A stretch of 64,000 nt of DNA from Metallyticus violacea (Eukaryota; Arthropoda; Insecta; Mantodea; Metallyticidae). The notes beneath the pieces are model-generated. The model ran no database searches. It was not told the origin of the DNA and saw only the letters and a list, made by a program, of their open reading frames with translations. The stretch covers positions 177,817,041-177,881,040 of the forward strand of contig CM060846.1 of assembly GCA_030762175.1 (NCBI GenBank), in the 5' to 3' direction. Shown one piece after another: positions 24,421-36,835 of the stretch (its first letter is position 1; every line of letters begins with the position of its first letter). The position numbers and the translations under genes were made by a program.

Positions 24421-24690
24421 AGTTTACCTGGGTTGCCAATGTGCACAGAGCAATGCAATTTGCTCACTAGGGAAGGTTTCTGCTCTGGGTTTGGTATAGA
24501 AGCGGTTTTTACCGACTCCAACACATTGTGGGAAGTGGACCTCAACTGGGGTCGGGTATTTATTCTGGAAACCTTAGGGACTGCGCTGTGTCCGTGCCCA
24601 CTGCCATTTTTAGTCGCCCTTCGTTTTCGTTTCTCCCTGAGGTGTCCATTGGGCACAAAAATTTCATTATGACCAAGATGCCAAACATCT
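24421..24690. other. GC-richer island, possible dispersed repeat
   Basis: Composition jumps above that of the flanks between the ATT tract and 24690, and both strands are open for about 80 codons. The word GGGAAGGTTTCTGCTCTGGG near 24471 and the abrupt edges suggest the end of an old retroelement, with the trinucleotide tract as its tail. I cannot name a family. Confidence 0.3.
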
Positions 24691-25124
24691 ACTCCTGTCC
24701 CATACTATCCTACCATATATAAGTTTTAAAAAAAATGTTCATTGCATAGCGGATAATGCGATAGACGATATTTTCAAATGTTATATTCGTAAATGGGCTC
24801 CGAAGTATATTGACTTTGAAGAGGATGCTGTCTAACTTGAGTTTTGGAATTACGTCATTAAGTACTTAAATGTTACAGAGTACATCTGTAATACTATATG
24901 CTAAGAAATTTGTTGACTCAGAATTGATTATAAAGTTGTCTTATTTTGCTTAATTTACTTGAGTTTAAAATTGTAAATGAAATATATTATTTTTTCCATT
25001 TTTCATCAAACTAATATTGCTGAATCATTTCAGAGAAAGAGACTTTTTACAGCTAGGATAAGCATTGCAGAAGCTGATTTTTACCATTATGAATGTTTGG
25101 AGCATGATATTTCAGTTGAATTGA

Positions 25125-25394
25125 AATGTACTTTATTTTATTTGCAGGCGAGAATTACTTAATAGAACTGAAAATGCAACAGAAACTGAACAAAGAATTT
25201 TAAGTCCAGGGTATGTGAATTTACACAGAAAGGCGTTCATAGCTTTTAAGCTTATTTCTTCTGCTACGCAACTATCAGGGCTTACACACCGGCGTGCACT
25301 GAAAAGACATTGTGACAATACTAGTACGAATGACTTCTATAATGTTGCCAATGTATCTTCCTTCCGAATTGAACCGCAGTGTCAACCCTTGTAA
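25125..25394 (+). other. Candidate terminal coding exon
   Basis: A pyrimidine-rich stretch and acceptor-like TTTATTTTATTTGCAG end at 25147. From 25149 a frame without ATG stays open for 81 codons to a TAA at 25392-25394, and AATAAA follows at 25408, a possible polyadenylation signal. The peptide is of mixed composition with several His, Arg and Cys and no low-complexity runs, unlike most frames in this window. I recognise no family and no donor exon upstream was found, so this may be a host exon, transposon piece or chance. Confidence 0.2.
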
Positions 25395-25859
25395 TTAATA
25401 CCACATGAATAAATGCAAGAGGCTACAAACAATTTTCTTTGTGTGGAAGAGTGGAGGTGTATCGCATGTGACGAAACATTGCAGTTTTCAGGTGAGGCCG
25501 CCCATGTGCCGTAAATGCCATCCGCTCCGTCTACCTGAGCAGAGAGTCAGCTTGAGGAGTATAGAATACAGCATGACCATAAAAATATCAACTGTTAAGT
25601 TGATAAAATATAATTACAAAAACGATCATTGAATTTACTATTTCTGTAATATACACGGTTTATACAAGTATCTTAATCCAGAAATGGATGTATGTCCGAA
25701 ACATCTGCACTATCATCTGTACTACCTGTTGAACTGCCTTTTTCTGCTACCTTCCCTCTCATAGCCCATCTCATCTTCATCACGCTTTCCATCATTACTC
25801 ACAATACTTAAGTATTACAATTCTTTCAACTTCCTCTTCCATTAAAACGTCACGACTCC

Positions 25860-27000
25860 AATAACCTTCCTGGATATTTTTAAACAGATTGACAGCATTT
25901 AATTTCTGCTTTTCTGATTTCACTTATTACTTGTGCAGTCATTCGTTTCAAAACTGGCAGTGAAATGGAACCAATATTTTTAAATGCTATTTTTTGTTTC
26001 ACCAAATTCCAAAAAGTTTGATAGGGTTTAGATCGCAGTGATAGTGTGGTACAAATAATTTCTTTTTTTGGTACAGTAAATCCGCGTTCTTTTAAAATCC
26101 TGTCCATTGTGTTTTACAGGTTGTGGCTTGTTTTCTTTTACTATTTCTATTTTTGTTTAGTTAAATCTGAATCTGCAGTGAGATTTTGATTATTTAATCA
26201 GGAAATTACGTCAGTTATTCTGGAGGACATTGTTGGTACTTTATTTTCTTGTACTGTGTGATGCGATGCCTTATCTAAAACAACAGTGCATTTAGATAGC
26301 AGATTTCATATGAGACGTTCCTTTAACCATTTATTACAATTTTCGCCATTCATATATTTACTCGGCCCCTTCGATGAGCCCCATTTCACTACCATCGTGT
26401 ACAGCAATGACCCTCTGCCCAACACTTTGGTTTGCATGCTGACCTTCATTTCATCATGGTGCCAACACTTTTGACAGTATAATGTGTATGACCTCATGTT
26501 TCATCTGTATAAAGAATTAGACATTTTTGGCCCTTTTTAATTTATTCTTAGGTTCTCAGGTATGCTGCACGACGTGCAACAAAGTCAGGTCCCTCCATTA
26601 AAACGTGTCGCAAGTTTTTGCATTTCTTGAACCCCATGCCCTTCAGTATTTTCCAGGATGTATCTTTCTTTCCTCAAATGATATCTTTTCCTTGGCGGCA
26701 TTAAACAGTTTGCGTAATGTCGGAATTTCTTTTCTCTGCTCATAAAGCTCGAAAACGTTTTGCTGCACATGACACATTATGCAAAACCGTCAAGTTTAAT
26801 TTTCTTTGGATGTGGGCGCCTTTTACCAAGAGTTGACAATGTTTCTCCAGTGAGCTTTAATTTCTCATCCTCCTCCCGCTATGCCATGTGTTGTTCTTTC
26901 AACTTCACCCACTGCCGTTACTCTCCTTTTCCCAGCATTCTTTAATGGAATGATAAGAGCTTTCTACTTTTCTTCTTTACAAAACTGTATATAATGTGTA
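25860..27000 (-). pseudogene. Tc1/mariner-type DDE transposase, decayed
   Basis: Minus-strand reading, in shifting frames, gives the DDE endonuclease family order. KCKNLRHVLMEGPDFVARRA near 26600 corresponds to the pattern ending LMExxdivaxRxxYLR before the first catalytic Asp. GRGSLLYTMVVKWGSSKG near 26410 and YMNGENCNKWLKERLI near 26350 are the middle strands. CTVVLDKASHHTV near 26280 matches VIVLDNASYH, the second Asp. HYHCDLNPIKLF near 26030 matches PPYHCDLNPIELxW, and EIRKAEIKCC near 25895 the C-terminal tail. Several frameshifts and stops separate these, so the gene is dead. No inverted repeats were found around it. Similar architecture to the piece at 36960-37620, though the words differ enough to be a separate lineage. 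Confidence 0.75.
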
Positions 27001-28689
27001 TTCTTTGCGAATGTATGACGTCGCGTGACTTTTTCATCGGGGGTTCCATTTGTTCCTGTGTACACACTTCCGATACTGACTGACTACCTGATTGCAAACA
27101 CTGAACTGCTGCATTTCTTTACTGCAGTGCTATGCATAATGTGTCAGAAAATAATGACCCATTGCAGTATCGCAATCGGGTTGAAGCTCAGGGTTCCTCC
27201 GCTTGCTGTCTACAATGATTCTTCAGATAGGTAATATCCATTTTATTGTATTATGGTGTGTACCGAGAGGAAAAAAATTATCCATGGAAAATAAGGGATC
27301 GAAACCAAAATGATGAGTAGATTCACAGTGAATTGAAATTATTTATGAAAAACATTCTGAAAGAAAAAATCTGCAAATTCAGTGGAGTAAGTACAACAAT
27401 CACAAGACCCAGTCCTCCGAACTTTAATCATTGGAATCCCTGGAGGAAAAAATGAGTTTGCGATAGTTATTTGTTTTGTTTTGTTTCCCAATATGTTCAG
27501 GAAAATTCATACGTACCAACCTAAAAGTGCAAGAATTAGAGAAATTTGCGGTACTAGGGTACCAAAAAACTCAATGCTTAAAAATTCAAATATTTTACCT
27601 CTTAAATTATTTATTTTTCCGTGTAGATTATCCATTAATAAATTTGGCACAAACTTATGTAATTAAGTTTAAGAAATTTGAATATTTAATTCGCAGAACT
27701 ATTAACATTAGGATATATTCGGGAAAGTAGGAGAATCCGAACTTTTATGTATAATATTAATAATAATATTTTATAGTAATATATGACTAATATATAAATA
27801 TATGACAAATTTATTATAGCTACAAATTGCAATTTACATTCCTTTGCACTTTACCAGAGTTGATATTTTAGTGTCTGAAAACTTACGTCAGTGTTCTTCC
27901 GCAACTCAAGGCATAAACTTGTTTTGTTGCTCATCTTGACATTACTATCACAATAGGACTGAATCAGGGAGATACCACATTCTGTAGCTACATTTACAAT
28001 GTTTACAGACTGAACTCTTATTTTAGCTGTCACATATTTATCGTTTGTATGTCATGAATCGGAGTGATTTCAAGAAAACTCTTAGGAATAATTAGTGCCA
28101 CAAGTAACTCATTGAAACTTTATGTTTAGAAACTTAATGATCTGTAAATGAGATATGGAACTATCATTTACGCACGTTTAGGTGAACCATGATGGCCGTG
28201 TCACTTCAAGTTTTCAATCGCTGAAGAATATACCTCAAATGTAATTCCGTCATCAGCAAGATTTTATAAATGCTCTTTTAAAAACTCATCACTCATAGCA
28301 CATTGAAACTCTTCTGAATTTAAAAACTTCCAGGCATTTGTAAATCTCTGAAATATAGTTATATGAGAACTCTTTGAACATTCAATTAACGAACTCAACA
28401 TAATCACAATTATGAGCGGGTGCATATGTTTGTAGACTAAACTTTTCAAACATTTGTTCGTCCTTATTGCAGCAGCACACATATGACCCCTGTTACTTCC
28501 AGTGCTACTTGCTAGTATCTAATGACATCAAAGTAACTTTGTAAAGTTCGCTCTTTCAATGCTTGAGCTGTTTCAGTTCAGTTGCATATCTTGGGAACTG
28601 TCAAAGATTCATCAAGTCAACAGCAAATCTCACTTTTTAATGTCTGCATGCACTCGCCCCGTCGGAGAAGCTAATTTGTTGTTGGTGTG
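27001..28689. other. No recognised features
   Basis: Frames of 60-85 codons occur on both strands (for example plus 27476-27730, minus 28264-28482), none with a motif I know. No repeats or RNA promoters noticed. Confidence 0.35.
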
Positions 28690-28976
28690 GTTTATTTATG
28701 ACTCTCTTTAACATCTCAAGTCATCAGCTTTCCATTCAATTCAGGGCGTGAAACCATAAATAATTTTGCTCAGAGGCCTCATCTTTCAGGCTTGAGGTAC
28801 TTTACGTGTCGTAAATCTACGACACGGAACCAACGGCTTTACTTCTCTTCCGAAGGAAGCCATTCTTGAAGTTTCACGCCCGAAAAAATTAATCGAACTT
28901 GGCCATGATTGAACCCGCGATCTTGGGTCTACAAACCAAGTATGTTACCACTAGACCACCAAGATCGACAGAGAAG
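28690..28976 (-). repeat. SINE A, near full-length, older copy
   Basis: Minus strand from 28976: CTTCTCTGTCGATCTTGGTG, box A TGGTCTAGTGG, decayed box B GGGTTCAATCATGG, the GGAAGAGAAGTAAAGCCG and GTGTCGTAGATTTACGACAC body words, then a degraded terminal hairpin (stem no longer pairs fully) and TAAATAAACC tail. Confidence 0.85.
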
Positions 28977-29667
28977 GTAATATTTTGCCATTCCAGGGCA
29001 CAGTAAACGATTCTTTTGGTGCAAAACGTCTCTTGATTGTCTATAATGTCGCCTGCATCTGGTAGTGTTACCTGATCGATTCTTTTGTTTATGGCCAATT
29101 TCAGGGTTCCTGTTCAAACGACTTTGCAGCAGTTGCCACAATATAAGCAGCCTTTCATTCACTAACTTCACAGTGAACAAGGATAGATGTAACTTTCGTA
29201 GTTATATTAAAATTAAGATCTTGTTCAAGCAGAGATTTACTGGTATCTGAAATAGGCGAATGTGACGAATTGCTCTCTTTCTCGTTGTGTTGGTGCTACA
29301 GTTTCTTCTTTAACTTTTTTACTTTACTATCTTCCTTTCTAATTTTTTTTTATCTTTCTTCCGCTTTTCTTCCTGTATTTGTCTGTTTTCGTCGCCTATA
29401 TTTCAGCTTTTCTCTAAATGTGGCCGCACTTATTATAATTTTTAGTTATTATTACCAAAAGGAAAAATAAAATTACGATATTTTGTAGCAAAGCTAAAGC
29501 TGGTTTATTACCTCTAAATATTTACTACTTTTGGCGAAATTAACTGTGTGTTCTTTTTTAATGTACTCGAACACTTTTAAGGGGCAAAACATAAACAAAG
29601 TTAAATTTTATTTCACAGATATAAAATTGGTACCCTAATGAGGCACATAACATAAATCAAAGTACCG

Positions 29668-29900
29668 CGACTGGCGCAAGTAGCCGAGAACGCTAGAGCA
29701 CGGATTCATGAACGAAAGGTCTATGATTCGAATCCCGCCAGTAGCATCTTCCCTGACTGAGGTTACAGGTTTTCCCCAATCCTCATCAAATGCTGGGATG
29801 GAACCTCAACTTCAGCCTGGAAAGCTTCCATCACAAAGAAATTCCAACACAATTTACCATTTCATTTATCATCAGTGTAAACCTGTGATGCTCCAACAGA
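29668..29900 (+). repeat. SINE B copy, diverged
   Basis: Head GCAAGTAGCCGAGAACGCTA, box B GATTCGAATCCCG near 29730, body CCTGACTGAGGTTACAGGTT and CAATTTACCATTTCATTTAT. The tail has lost the family hairpin sequence. Confidence 0.78.
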
Positions 29901-30054
29901 TGTACATCATTAAATGGTATGTGCAGTGTAGGTACCTGTTACTGGGCTGGATGTTTCCAATCTGCAGAGTTACGTGTATTTCTATAGGAAATATGTTTTA
30001 AAAACTAATAATAAGATTTTATTTATTATTATTTTATTTAGTATACATATATAT

Positions 30055-31198
30055 GACCCATGGGAAATAGTGCATTTGTAATTGACACTCCTGCAAAGGC
30101 CGACGTGCACTCGCGCCATCTGTCAAATGTAATCGCACCTACACGTTATGCCAACTACTGCACCTGTGCGTATGGAGGCAATGGAGAGTTCGTGCGTTTT
30201 AAGAGAGTTGTGGCCGTGCAACGGGAAATGCGCAGTAGAAGGGAACACCATGTCCGTGTTCCAGACATGAGGGTGCAACAGTCGCGTCAGTATGATTGGG
30301 TAATCGGTACGAAGCATAAAGGGCCTACAAGGCTATTCGAACGCCAAAAATATCCAAAACGTTCGAGCAATTCTGCAGCCAAGCCCCAGCCATCTCTTCG
30401 TCGCCATTCCAGAACTTTGGACAACTCTCGCACGTCCCTGCAGAGAATTGAGAAGCTTGATTTGAAGTTTTATCCGTTCAAGTTGCAAATGGTTCAACAA
30501 TTGTGACCGGTAGAGTGCGCAGGCGAGATTTCTGCGCAACATTACTGAACAGAATTAACCAAGTGGTGCCGTGTTGTACGATCAGGCAAACTTTCATCTT
30601 AACGGTTATGTCAATAAACAAATATTCCACTGCTGGTCAGTTGTAAACCCGCAATTCATTTTTGAAAAGCCTCAGTATAAACCAAAAGTTGTCATGTGAT
30701 GTGCTATCGGACTTTCCATCGGAATTGTTAGGTCATTATTTTTTAAGATGATGCAGAGTCAGTAGTGACTGTCCATGCCGAGCGATACAAAGTCATGATT
30801 GAGAACTTTTTCGTTCCACAGTTACAGGCTCAAGGTCATCTGGACACTATATGGTTTCAAAAAGATGGGACTATTGCCCATAATGCCCGTACATCGATGA
30901 GTACACTGAAGCACTTCTTTCCAAATCAATTAATCTCACGATTCGGGGATATTACATGGAAATTGAGGTCATGCCTCTAGAAATGATTCAGAAAGCCATG
31001 AGGAGCTTTCGCGAAAGTTTACAAACATGCATCACCGCTGATGGAAGCCATACCCTTGATATGATTTTCAACAAATGAAATTTTGTTTCATGTTTCATAA
31101 ACGACAATACGTGTAGCACTGAGAGTCATGACAAACGTTGCTATAAATACACCTTACCTTTGATAATCAATTATTTTTGTACTATTTCCCGTGAGCCA
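30055..31198 (+). mobile_element. Tc1/mariner-type element with 20-bp terminal inverted repeats
   Basis: The left end GACCCATGGGAAATAGTGCA (30055-30074) and the reverse complement of 31179-31198 agree at 16 of 20 positions, and the transposase pseudogene lies between them and fills nearly the whole element. No clear TA duplication can be fixed at the edges; 5 or more outer bases may be lost on the left. The total length of about 1.14 kb is near that of a Tc1-like element with a small internal deletion. Confidence 0.75.
30060..31077 (+). pseudogene. Tc1/mariner-type DDE transposase, decayed
   Basis: Would bind the element ends and cut and join DNA in the nucleus. The 148-codon N-terminal frame from 30060 carries the helix-turn-helix part (VAVQREMRSRREHH near 30210) and ends in LDLKFYPFKLQMVQQL, the family linker LKFHPYKMQxVQEL. 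After a frame break, DQANFHLNGYVNKQ at 30580 matches DEAxFHLSGYVN (first catalytic Asp region, with Glu after it changed to Gln). Then MIENFFVPQLQAQG near 30795 and FQKDGTIAHNA near 30855 match FQQDGAxxHxA (second Asp). The block DLSxxDFFLWG with the third acidic residue is deleted; the gene resumes at MPLEMIQKAMRSFRESLQTC and ends DMIFNK at 31077. The deletion removes a catalytic residue, so it cannot be active. Confidence 0.85.
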
Positions 31199-32139
31199 CC
31201 CAGCATTAGTAATCAAAATATTTATGCTTATTTCGTCTCAAAAACATTTTTTTTTTTTTTTTTTTTTTTTCCCTTTCAAGCATAAAGTGCTCAGATGTAA
31301 ATGCGAGCAGTATTCACCTCGCGTAAATATACATCTCCCGACATGATTATTATGTGCGAATGAAGATTCGTTGTAAAACTTGGGTTGGTGATGTTTAAAC
31401 TGGTGTAAAATTATAAGACCGTTTATCTTTATGCTCTCTGGTAGGAGGATTCTTGGTGACTAGGGACAGCATTTTAATGCAAATGCATATTTATCCTGTG
31501 CTCTCAGAATAAATGCTCTCTTGGTATGTGAGCTACTTACTAAATTTCTAACAATTTAAACAACATTTTTATGTTACATATAAGGCACATTTTGCCTGTT
31601 TTGTTAAAAAGCATAATATTTCAGTAGTTTCCAAATTATGCTGCATATTGCTTGTTTGCATGTATACTTTATTAATATATTTTTCTTCTTTCATTTTACT
31701 TTCAATTTCAATTCACGAATGCAATATTTCCGAATAATATGTGCCATCGAGTCAGTCTTGAAACTAGACACACTGATGGTACTTCACACGAAAAGCATCA
31801 ATAGGTCATTTCACATCTTGTGAATGCCCACCTTACCTGGCATAGCCGTTTTCTCACGGTATGACAGAAACTGTTATGGAATTCTCGAAATTGAGTATGA
31901 TAGTGGCTGTTAAGCAGTTCTCGGAATTGAGTGCAAGTGTGATGATTATACTTATACGTAAAAATTTAACCTACTAATTTACACAAAGGAAAGAATTTTA
32001 AAATATTAAACCGTTAATAGTTTTTGAATTTCAATTCCGAAATTATTCCTGCAGATTCGCATTCGTTCTCCAGTTGAAACTTCAGGTCATGCAATTCAGT
32101 GGTGTGGTATATGGTGAAGGTTTTGTTTCCGTGTAATAA
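31199..32139. other. AT-rich DNA with a poly-T run
   Basis: A run of about 22 T at 31249-31270 follows the Tc1-like element. The rest holds no recognised motif. Confidence 0.4.
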
Positions 32140-33530
32140 TGCCAAAAGTAAAAGTGAGAACAAAGCTAAATAAGAAGGGTATCTACGCGAGTGTGAAGCA
32201 GATTTGTTAACTACAGAGAGTACAATTTTGTATTGCGGAGCGTGTGAGAAAACAGTTATAACAGGAGTTTTCTAGTGCTTCAAAATTTGAATACTAATAA
32301 ACCCAAAAATAATGTTAAATTTAAATCTGACCCTAAACAAAAAATGTTAGGTGAATTTTCTAACAAAATTTTTCGTAGTTCTCCTTTGATATGTGCGAAG
32401 CAGTTTTAAGGCAAACATTCAATTGTGGAAACTCACCACCCCCCCCTCCGAAATTCCATTGAGCAGTATACTAAGCGTAAAATGCCGGACCAATCTACAC
32501 TCACTTTGTAAAAATTATGTCAAACAGTGTTACGATCTTAAATTGAAAATGTAGGAAGCAGATTCGAAATAATTTTGGTCAGTGTCAATCTACGAAACAC
32601 AAGACAGGGAAGGACGGTTTATTAAAAATGTAGTTTGATCTCCAAATAAAAATGAACAACTTTAAGCTACAAATAGCTCCTCTGTTTCCAATTTTTTTAT
32701 CTAATCCACGAACTTGTTTAGGCAGATATTATTCGGTACGAAGGTGTATTACTCTTTGTGACTGATGCTGCGTGCTACATAATCAAAGATGGAAAAGCCC
32801 TTAAAGTTATATTTCCAAATATGACACGTTTGATTCTTTTGCCCATGGATTACATCGAGTTGAAGAAACAAGGTGTGCAAATTTGGCACTATATAAGCTG
32901 ATATCTTCTGTAGAGAAAGTTTTGTTAAGGCGCCGTATTGAAAACAAGAATTTCAAACAGCAGAACTGTGAGTTACACTTCCATCAGAACCAGTTTTAAC
33001 GAGCTGGGAACGTGGTTAGGTGCAGTTCTTTATTGCACCAAACATATGGAAAGCAGAGTTGTAGTGAATATATTGATTCAAATTACTTTTCGTCAGTTAA
33101 AATTGCACGAAATACCTTAAAGAACACAAAGTAGAAACAAACTTTTCTTACATATCTGCACATTTCTCATATCTTCCTTCCGCTACTACTCCTTTGGAAA
33201 CCAACAGCATTATGTTACGCCAATCGTTAATGTACTTCAAAACCAATGTCTTCAAATTAAATTCGGTATTTGAAAGTGTTGACAATGTAGTGAAGAAAAG
33301 TTTTTAGTTTTCTTTAAAAAAAAAAAAAAAAAACAGGATGTTATCAAATATGTGACCTGAAGAAATCTTAGCAGGCAAACGTTCCGAACTGCCTAGTGAA
33401 ATACCACTAAAAGCAGATCAAATTGCAGCATTGTATGTGCACCCCTAAGTTCTTGGGAAGTGGAGAGACGTTTTTCTCGCTTTAAGAGTATCTTAAGCAG
33501 GAATAGGAATAATATGTATCTATTTTCATT
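32140..33530 (+). pseudogene. hAT-like transposase, decayed
   Basis: Reading in shifting frames from 32140 gives MPKVKVRTKLNKKG, then a zinc-finger beginning ILYCGACEKTV near 32231, as in hAT-derived proteins with an N-terminal BED-like/CGG-binding finger. PPPPSEIPLSSI near 32440 and KMPDQSTLTL near 32480 fit the linker PLxxLxxPxxxxFLxKY...IPDxSTLRK. VTDAACYIIKDGKALKVIF at 32757 matches the catalytic-core word VTDAAPYMxKAGKAL. FNELGTWLGAVLYC near 32995 matches LTRWGTWLxAxxYY, and SSWEVERRFSRFKSILS near 33453 matches the dimerisation domain TSxxVERSFSxYKxIL. Many stops interrupt it. Order and spacing are those of a full hAT gene; no terminal inverted repeats or 8-bp duplication were identified. 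Confidence 0.82.
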
Positions 33531-34617
33531 ATGACATTTTTAAGATTTAAGTCATTGTTGCTGAAAATATGTTCAATACATAATATTTAATGTAATTTTC
33601 TAACAAGTTCATGTTCATAAAATATTTGTAACTGCAATTGCAAGCAACATTAGTATTATCTGACATAACAAAGTCATGTCATTTCAATGTTTTTATTATT
33701 GAGCCCATTATTTTGCATATTTTGGGTTTTCAAGCTCACATAAAGCTGCTTTTTACACTTTAGGCATAAAGGGCAAAAATTGCATCAAGTCGCTAATTTC
33801 AAAGATGATATTTTGCTTCCACACATGAGTATTTTGGAGCCAGCAGATCTGGGCATTTGCAAATTTTCGCTGCCCTCGTGAGTGTATTTTTTTTTTTTTT
33901 TTTTTTTAAAGAGTGCTGCCTCTCATGACTCCACTGAAGAATTTAATGTTAGAATTGTAGAATTGTCAAATTTCTATATATTATTTTTTTTCATTTTCAT
34001 AAACTTTCGCTCTGTTAATGAGCTCGTTAATAGTGTTAATTTTTTGAAATCTCGAGGCTCTATTTTTGTGAGAATAAAATAAAAGATTTTGTCAGCCTAG
34101 CCTTCTCAATTACGTTACACCATCCATCAACAGAAAAAATGAAAACTGTTTACCTCCTTAATTTTTCTATTAGTTCGAAGTAAGCATTGCTGTACAAGAA
34201 TATAGTCTGTGCCGGCATTAATAGCTCATGAATGTTTAAGTTATCTCGTCAAATTAACCAGAATGATCACAGGAAAATAATAATGTAGCAATGGTAAAAT
34301 GTATATTCTCACCAGGGAAGGAAACAGAATCAAATATTATGTTTCTCTTTTGAGATGCTTTTTGATTCACAGCGTTCAATTAACATGCTGCTCACTCATC
34401 ACCTCCCCAAAATGCAACATCCTCACTCCAAACGTGCATGTCTGAACACCTACGGACAACTAAGTTGTAGATCCAGAGTGTTCTGAGATAAGACAGCAAT
34501 TTCTGTTCTTAATATTGGTGTAGGCAGAACCTGGTAAATAAACGTCATTAGCAACTATCACTGCCGCAATACAATCAATAGCGTCTCTTAACACGATTGG
34601 CCTTAGGTTCGTGAATT
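33531..34617. other. No recognised features
   Basis: Poly-T at 33887-33907. The frame at 33882-34082 starts in that run and is low-complexity. No repeats or RNA genes noticed. Confidence 0.4.
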
Positions 34618-34628
34618 TGCTCATTGAG

Positions 34629-34794
34629 TTCATTGTTGATTTGGTTTATTTTCGGACGCTCTTTAACATCTCAGGTCATCAGCGTCCCATTCAACTCAGG
34701 GCGCGAAACGGCCGCCAAATTTTGCTCAAAGGTATCTACTTTCAGGCTTGAAGTTCTTTTTCGTGCCATAAATGTATGACACGGGACCCACGGC
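34629..34794 (-). repeat. SINE A, 5'-truncated, with 11-bp target-site duplication
   Basis: TGCTCATTGAG occurs at 34618-34628 and 34795-34805, exactly flanking the copy. The minus-strand sequence starts inside the body (CCGTGGGTCCCGTGTCATAC) and runs to the terminal hairpin GGACGC/GCGTCC and a TAAACCAAATCAA tail. The tRNA head is missing. This proves that SINE A copies end at the A-rich side and are truncated at the other. Confidence 0.92.
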
Positions 34795-34805
34795 TGCTCA
34801 TTGAG

Positions 34806-36174
34806 GGGAAAACTATCGATATCCTTATGTTATTCACAGTCACTTACTTTACAGGTATAGTAAGATATGTGGCATTTGCGTTCCAATATTATATGCTTTA
34901 TTAAAGATGGAATAATACATGTGAAGTTTCGCTGATTAGATACTATTACGTTAGGTGTAACCTGCGTAACCGAAAACTCCTCATATTCATTATTTGTGAG
35001 GAGTTTTTTATTCTTCACTGGTTATCCTAATGGAACCACCTCGGCTGTCTTTCTTCGGGAATGCATAATTTACTGAATTTTCTAAGATTTTCACCGCATT
35101 TTCAGAATCTTCTCCGCCATTGATAGCTCTGATATAATATTAAAAAATTCAATAGTAATATTTTATAGCAGAATGCAACATGTTTACTGTGATATTTGTA
35201 AAATCATTTAGAGCAAAATATAAAACTCCAAAATGTTTAAATGTATTTGCATGTACATCCAGAAGGGCTTTCCTGCACGCACGTACTTTACTTCTAATAT
35301 ATTCAAACTTTAAATACATTTCAGAAACTTTATGATTTTTGTGATTCAACCCACTAGAACATTTTTATTACACTTTCTTTAAACTATAAATCGTATAAGT
35401 AAAGTATTTTGTACATCGTAATTGCCATGATTATAAATTCAACAGCGTTATGAGTCTTTGAAAATTCACATGACAACTGAACCTTACTTTAGTCCCTTAT
35501 GCTAGCTTACCATCCATATCCACGCTTTTTTCTGAGATACAGCTTAATTATGCTTTTTATGTACTCTACTCCAATGTTCCTTTTCCTTCTTTTGATATAG
35601 GTACTTTCCCCACTGACATCCATTCATCCTTTTTTAAGGTTAATTATGAGTTTATTTGTCAGTAGCAAAGGCCTCCATTTTGAAAAGGAAACAAAGGAAA
35701 AAGAAGCAACACTGATTACAAAGTCCGGCAGTTGGAAAATGTATTAAAAAAGAAAATATATTATAACTTATATCATTAAATATTGCACGTATGTATAATA
35801 TATTATTGTATTTTTGAAAGGGATTTGTGTTACAAAATAGGCAACACTTCCAGAGTTTTCTATAAGAAGGAAGAGCACAGAATTCATTCACTTTATCGAG
35901 ATTTAAACATATGAAGCATTGTGGCCCATGCCGGGAATGAGTCACGCTGGTAAGCAGCCGACTTGCAAACTGACGGATTTAAATGTGCTTCATTGTGTTA
36001 GGCGACTAATTATAATTATGATCAGAGTCTTTTGAGACAGTGGAAGGGGCAGGTAGAAAGTAGGTTGGTTGCTCGTATCCCAGGTCTGCTTAACGTGGCG
36101 GCACACTGCGACAGCAAAATGCACTATGACATTTGCTTCCCGTCCATACTTCTACGGTTTTCTTTTTTATTATT
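34806..36174. other. No recognised features
   Basis: Minus-strand frames at 34830-35018, 35149-35349 and 35652-35945 have no motif I know. No repeats noticed. Confidence 0.35.
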
Positions 36175-36835
36175 TATTAATTAAATAAATAACTTTTTAT
36201 TGGTTACTTGAAGTACCTTTAACAGTTAATTCTCACTATGAGACCATAAATGGATTGAATAGACAAATAAAACCAGAGCCCTTGATCATGGAAGCTGATT
36301 ATATTATTTTTATTTCTTTATTTGTTGTAAAAGATAAATCAACATAGCTGTTAAAGTACCAACAAAAGAACAAAAGAATAAAGCACAAGAATATTTATTT
36401 AATAATTAAATGAATAATTAATTTTACATGTTTAATTGACGTCCCTTCAACAGCTAATTCTCACTTTGTAACCACAAATGAATTGAATAGACAAATAAGC
36501 CCAGATACCTTGATCATGGAAGCAGATTTTAGTACTTTTATTTCTTTATGTATTATAAAACATATATCAACATAGTTGTTAAAGTACCAACTACTTAAGG
36601 ACAAACAAAAAAACTAAAGAATAAAATACAATAATATTTATTAAATAATTAAATAGTCCCTTTTATGTGTTTAATTGACGTCCCTTCAACAGCTAATTTC
36701 ACTTTGAAACGATAAATGAATTGAATAGGCAAATAAACCCAGAGGTCTTGATCATGAAAGCAGTTTATATTACTTTCATTCCTTTACTTCTTATAAAATA
36801 TGCATAATATAGTTGCTACAGTACCAGATACTTAA
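36175..36835. repeat. Three-unit tandem repeat, period 228-239 bp
   Basis: The words CAGYTAATTCTCACT, GAATTGAATAGACAAATAA and CTTGATCATGGAAGC recur with starts at 36223, 36451 and 36690. Units differ by scattered substitutions and small indels, so the array is old. Each unit holds an ATTTTTATTTCTTTATTTG-like stretch and ends in TTAAAGTACCA. No protein sense in any frame. May be a satellite remnant or the internal repeats of an unknown element. Confidence 0.9.

Noticed and set aside
24276..24656. 126-codon minus-strand frame ending in Ile run
   Set aside because: Its second half is the ATT microsatellite. The first half lies in a possible repeat, but has no known motif.
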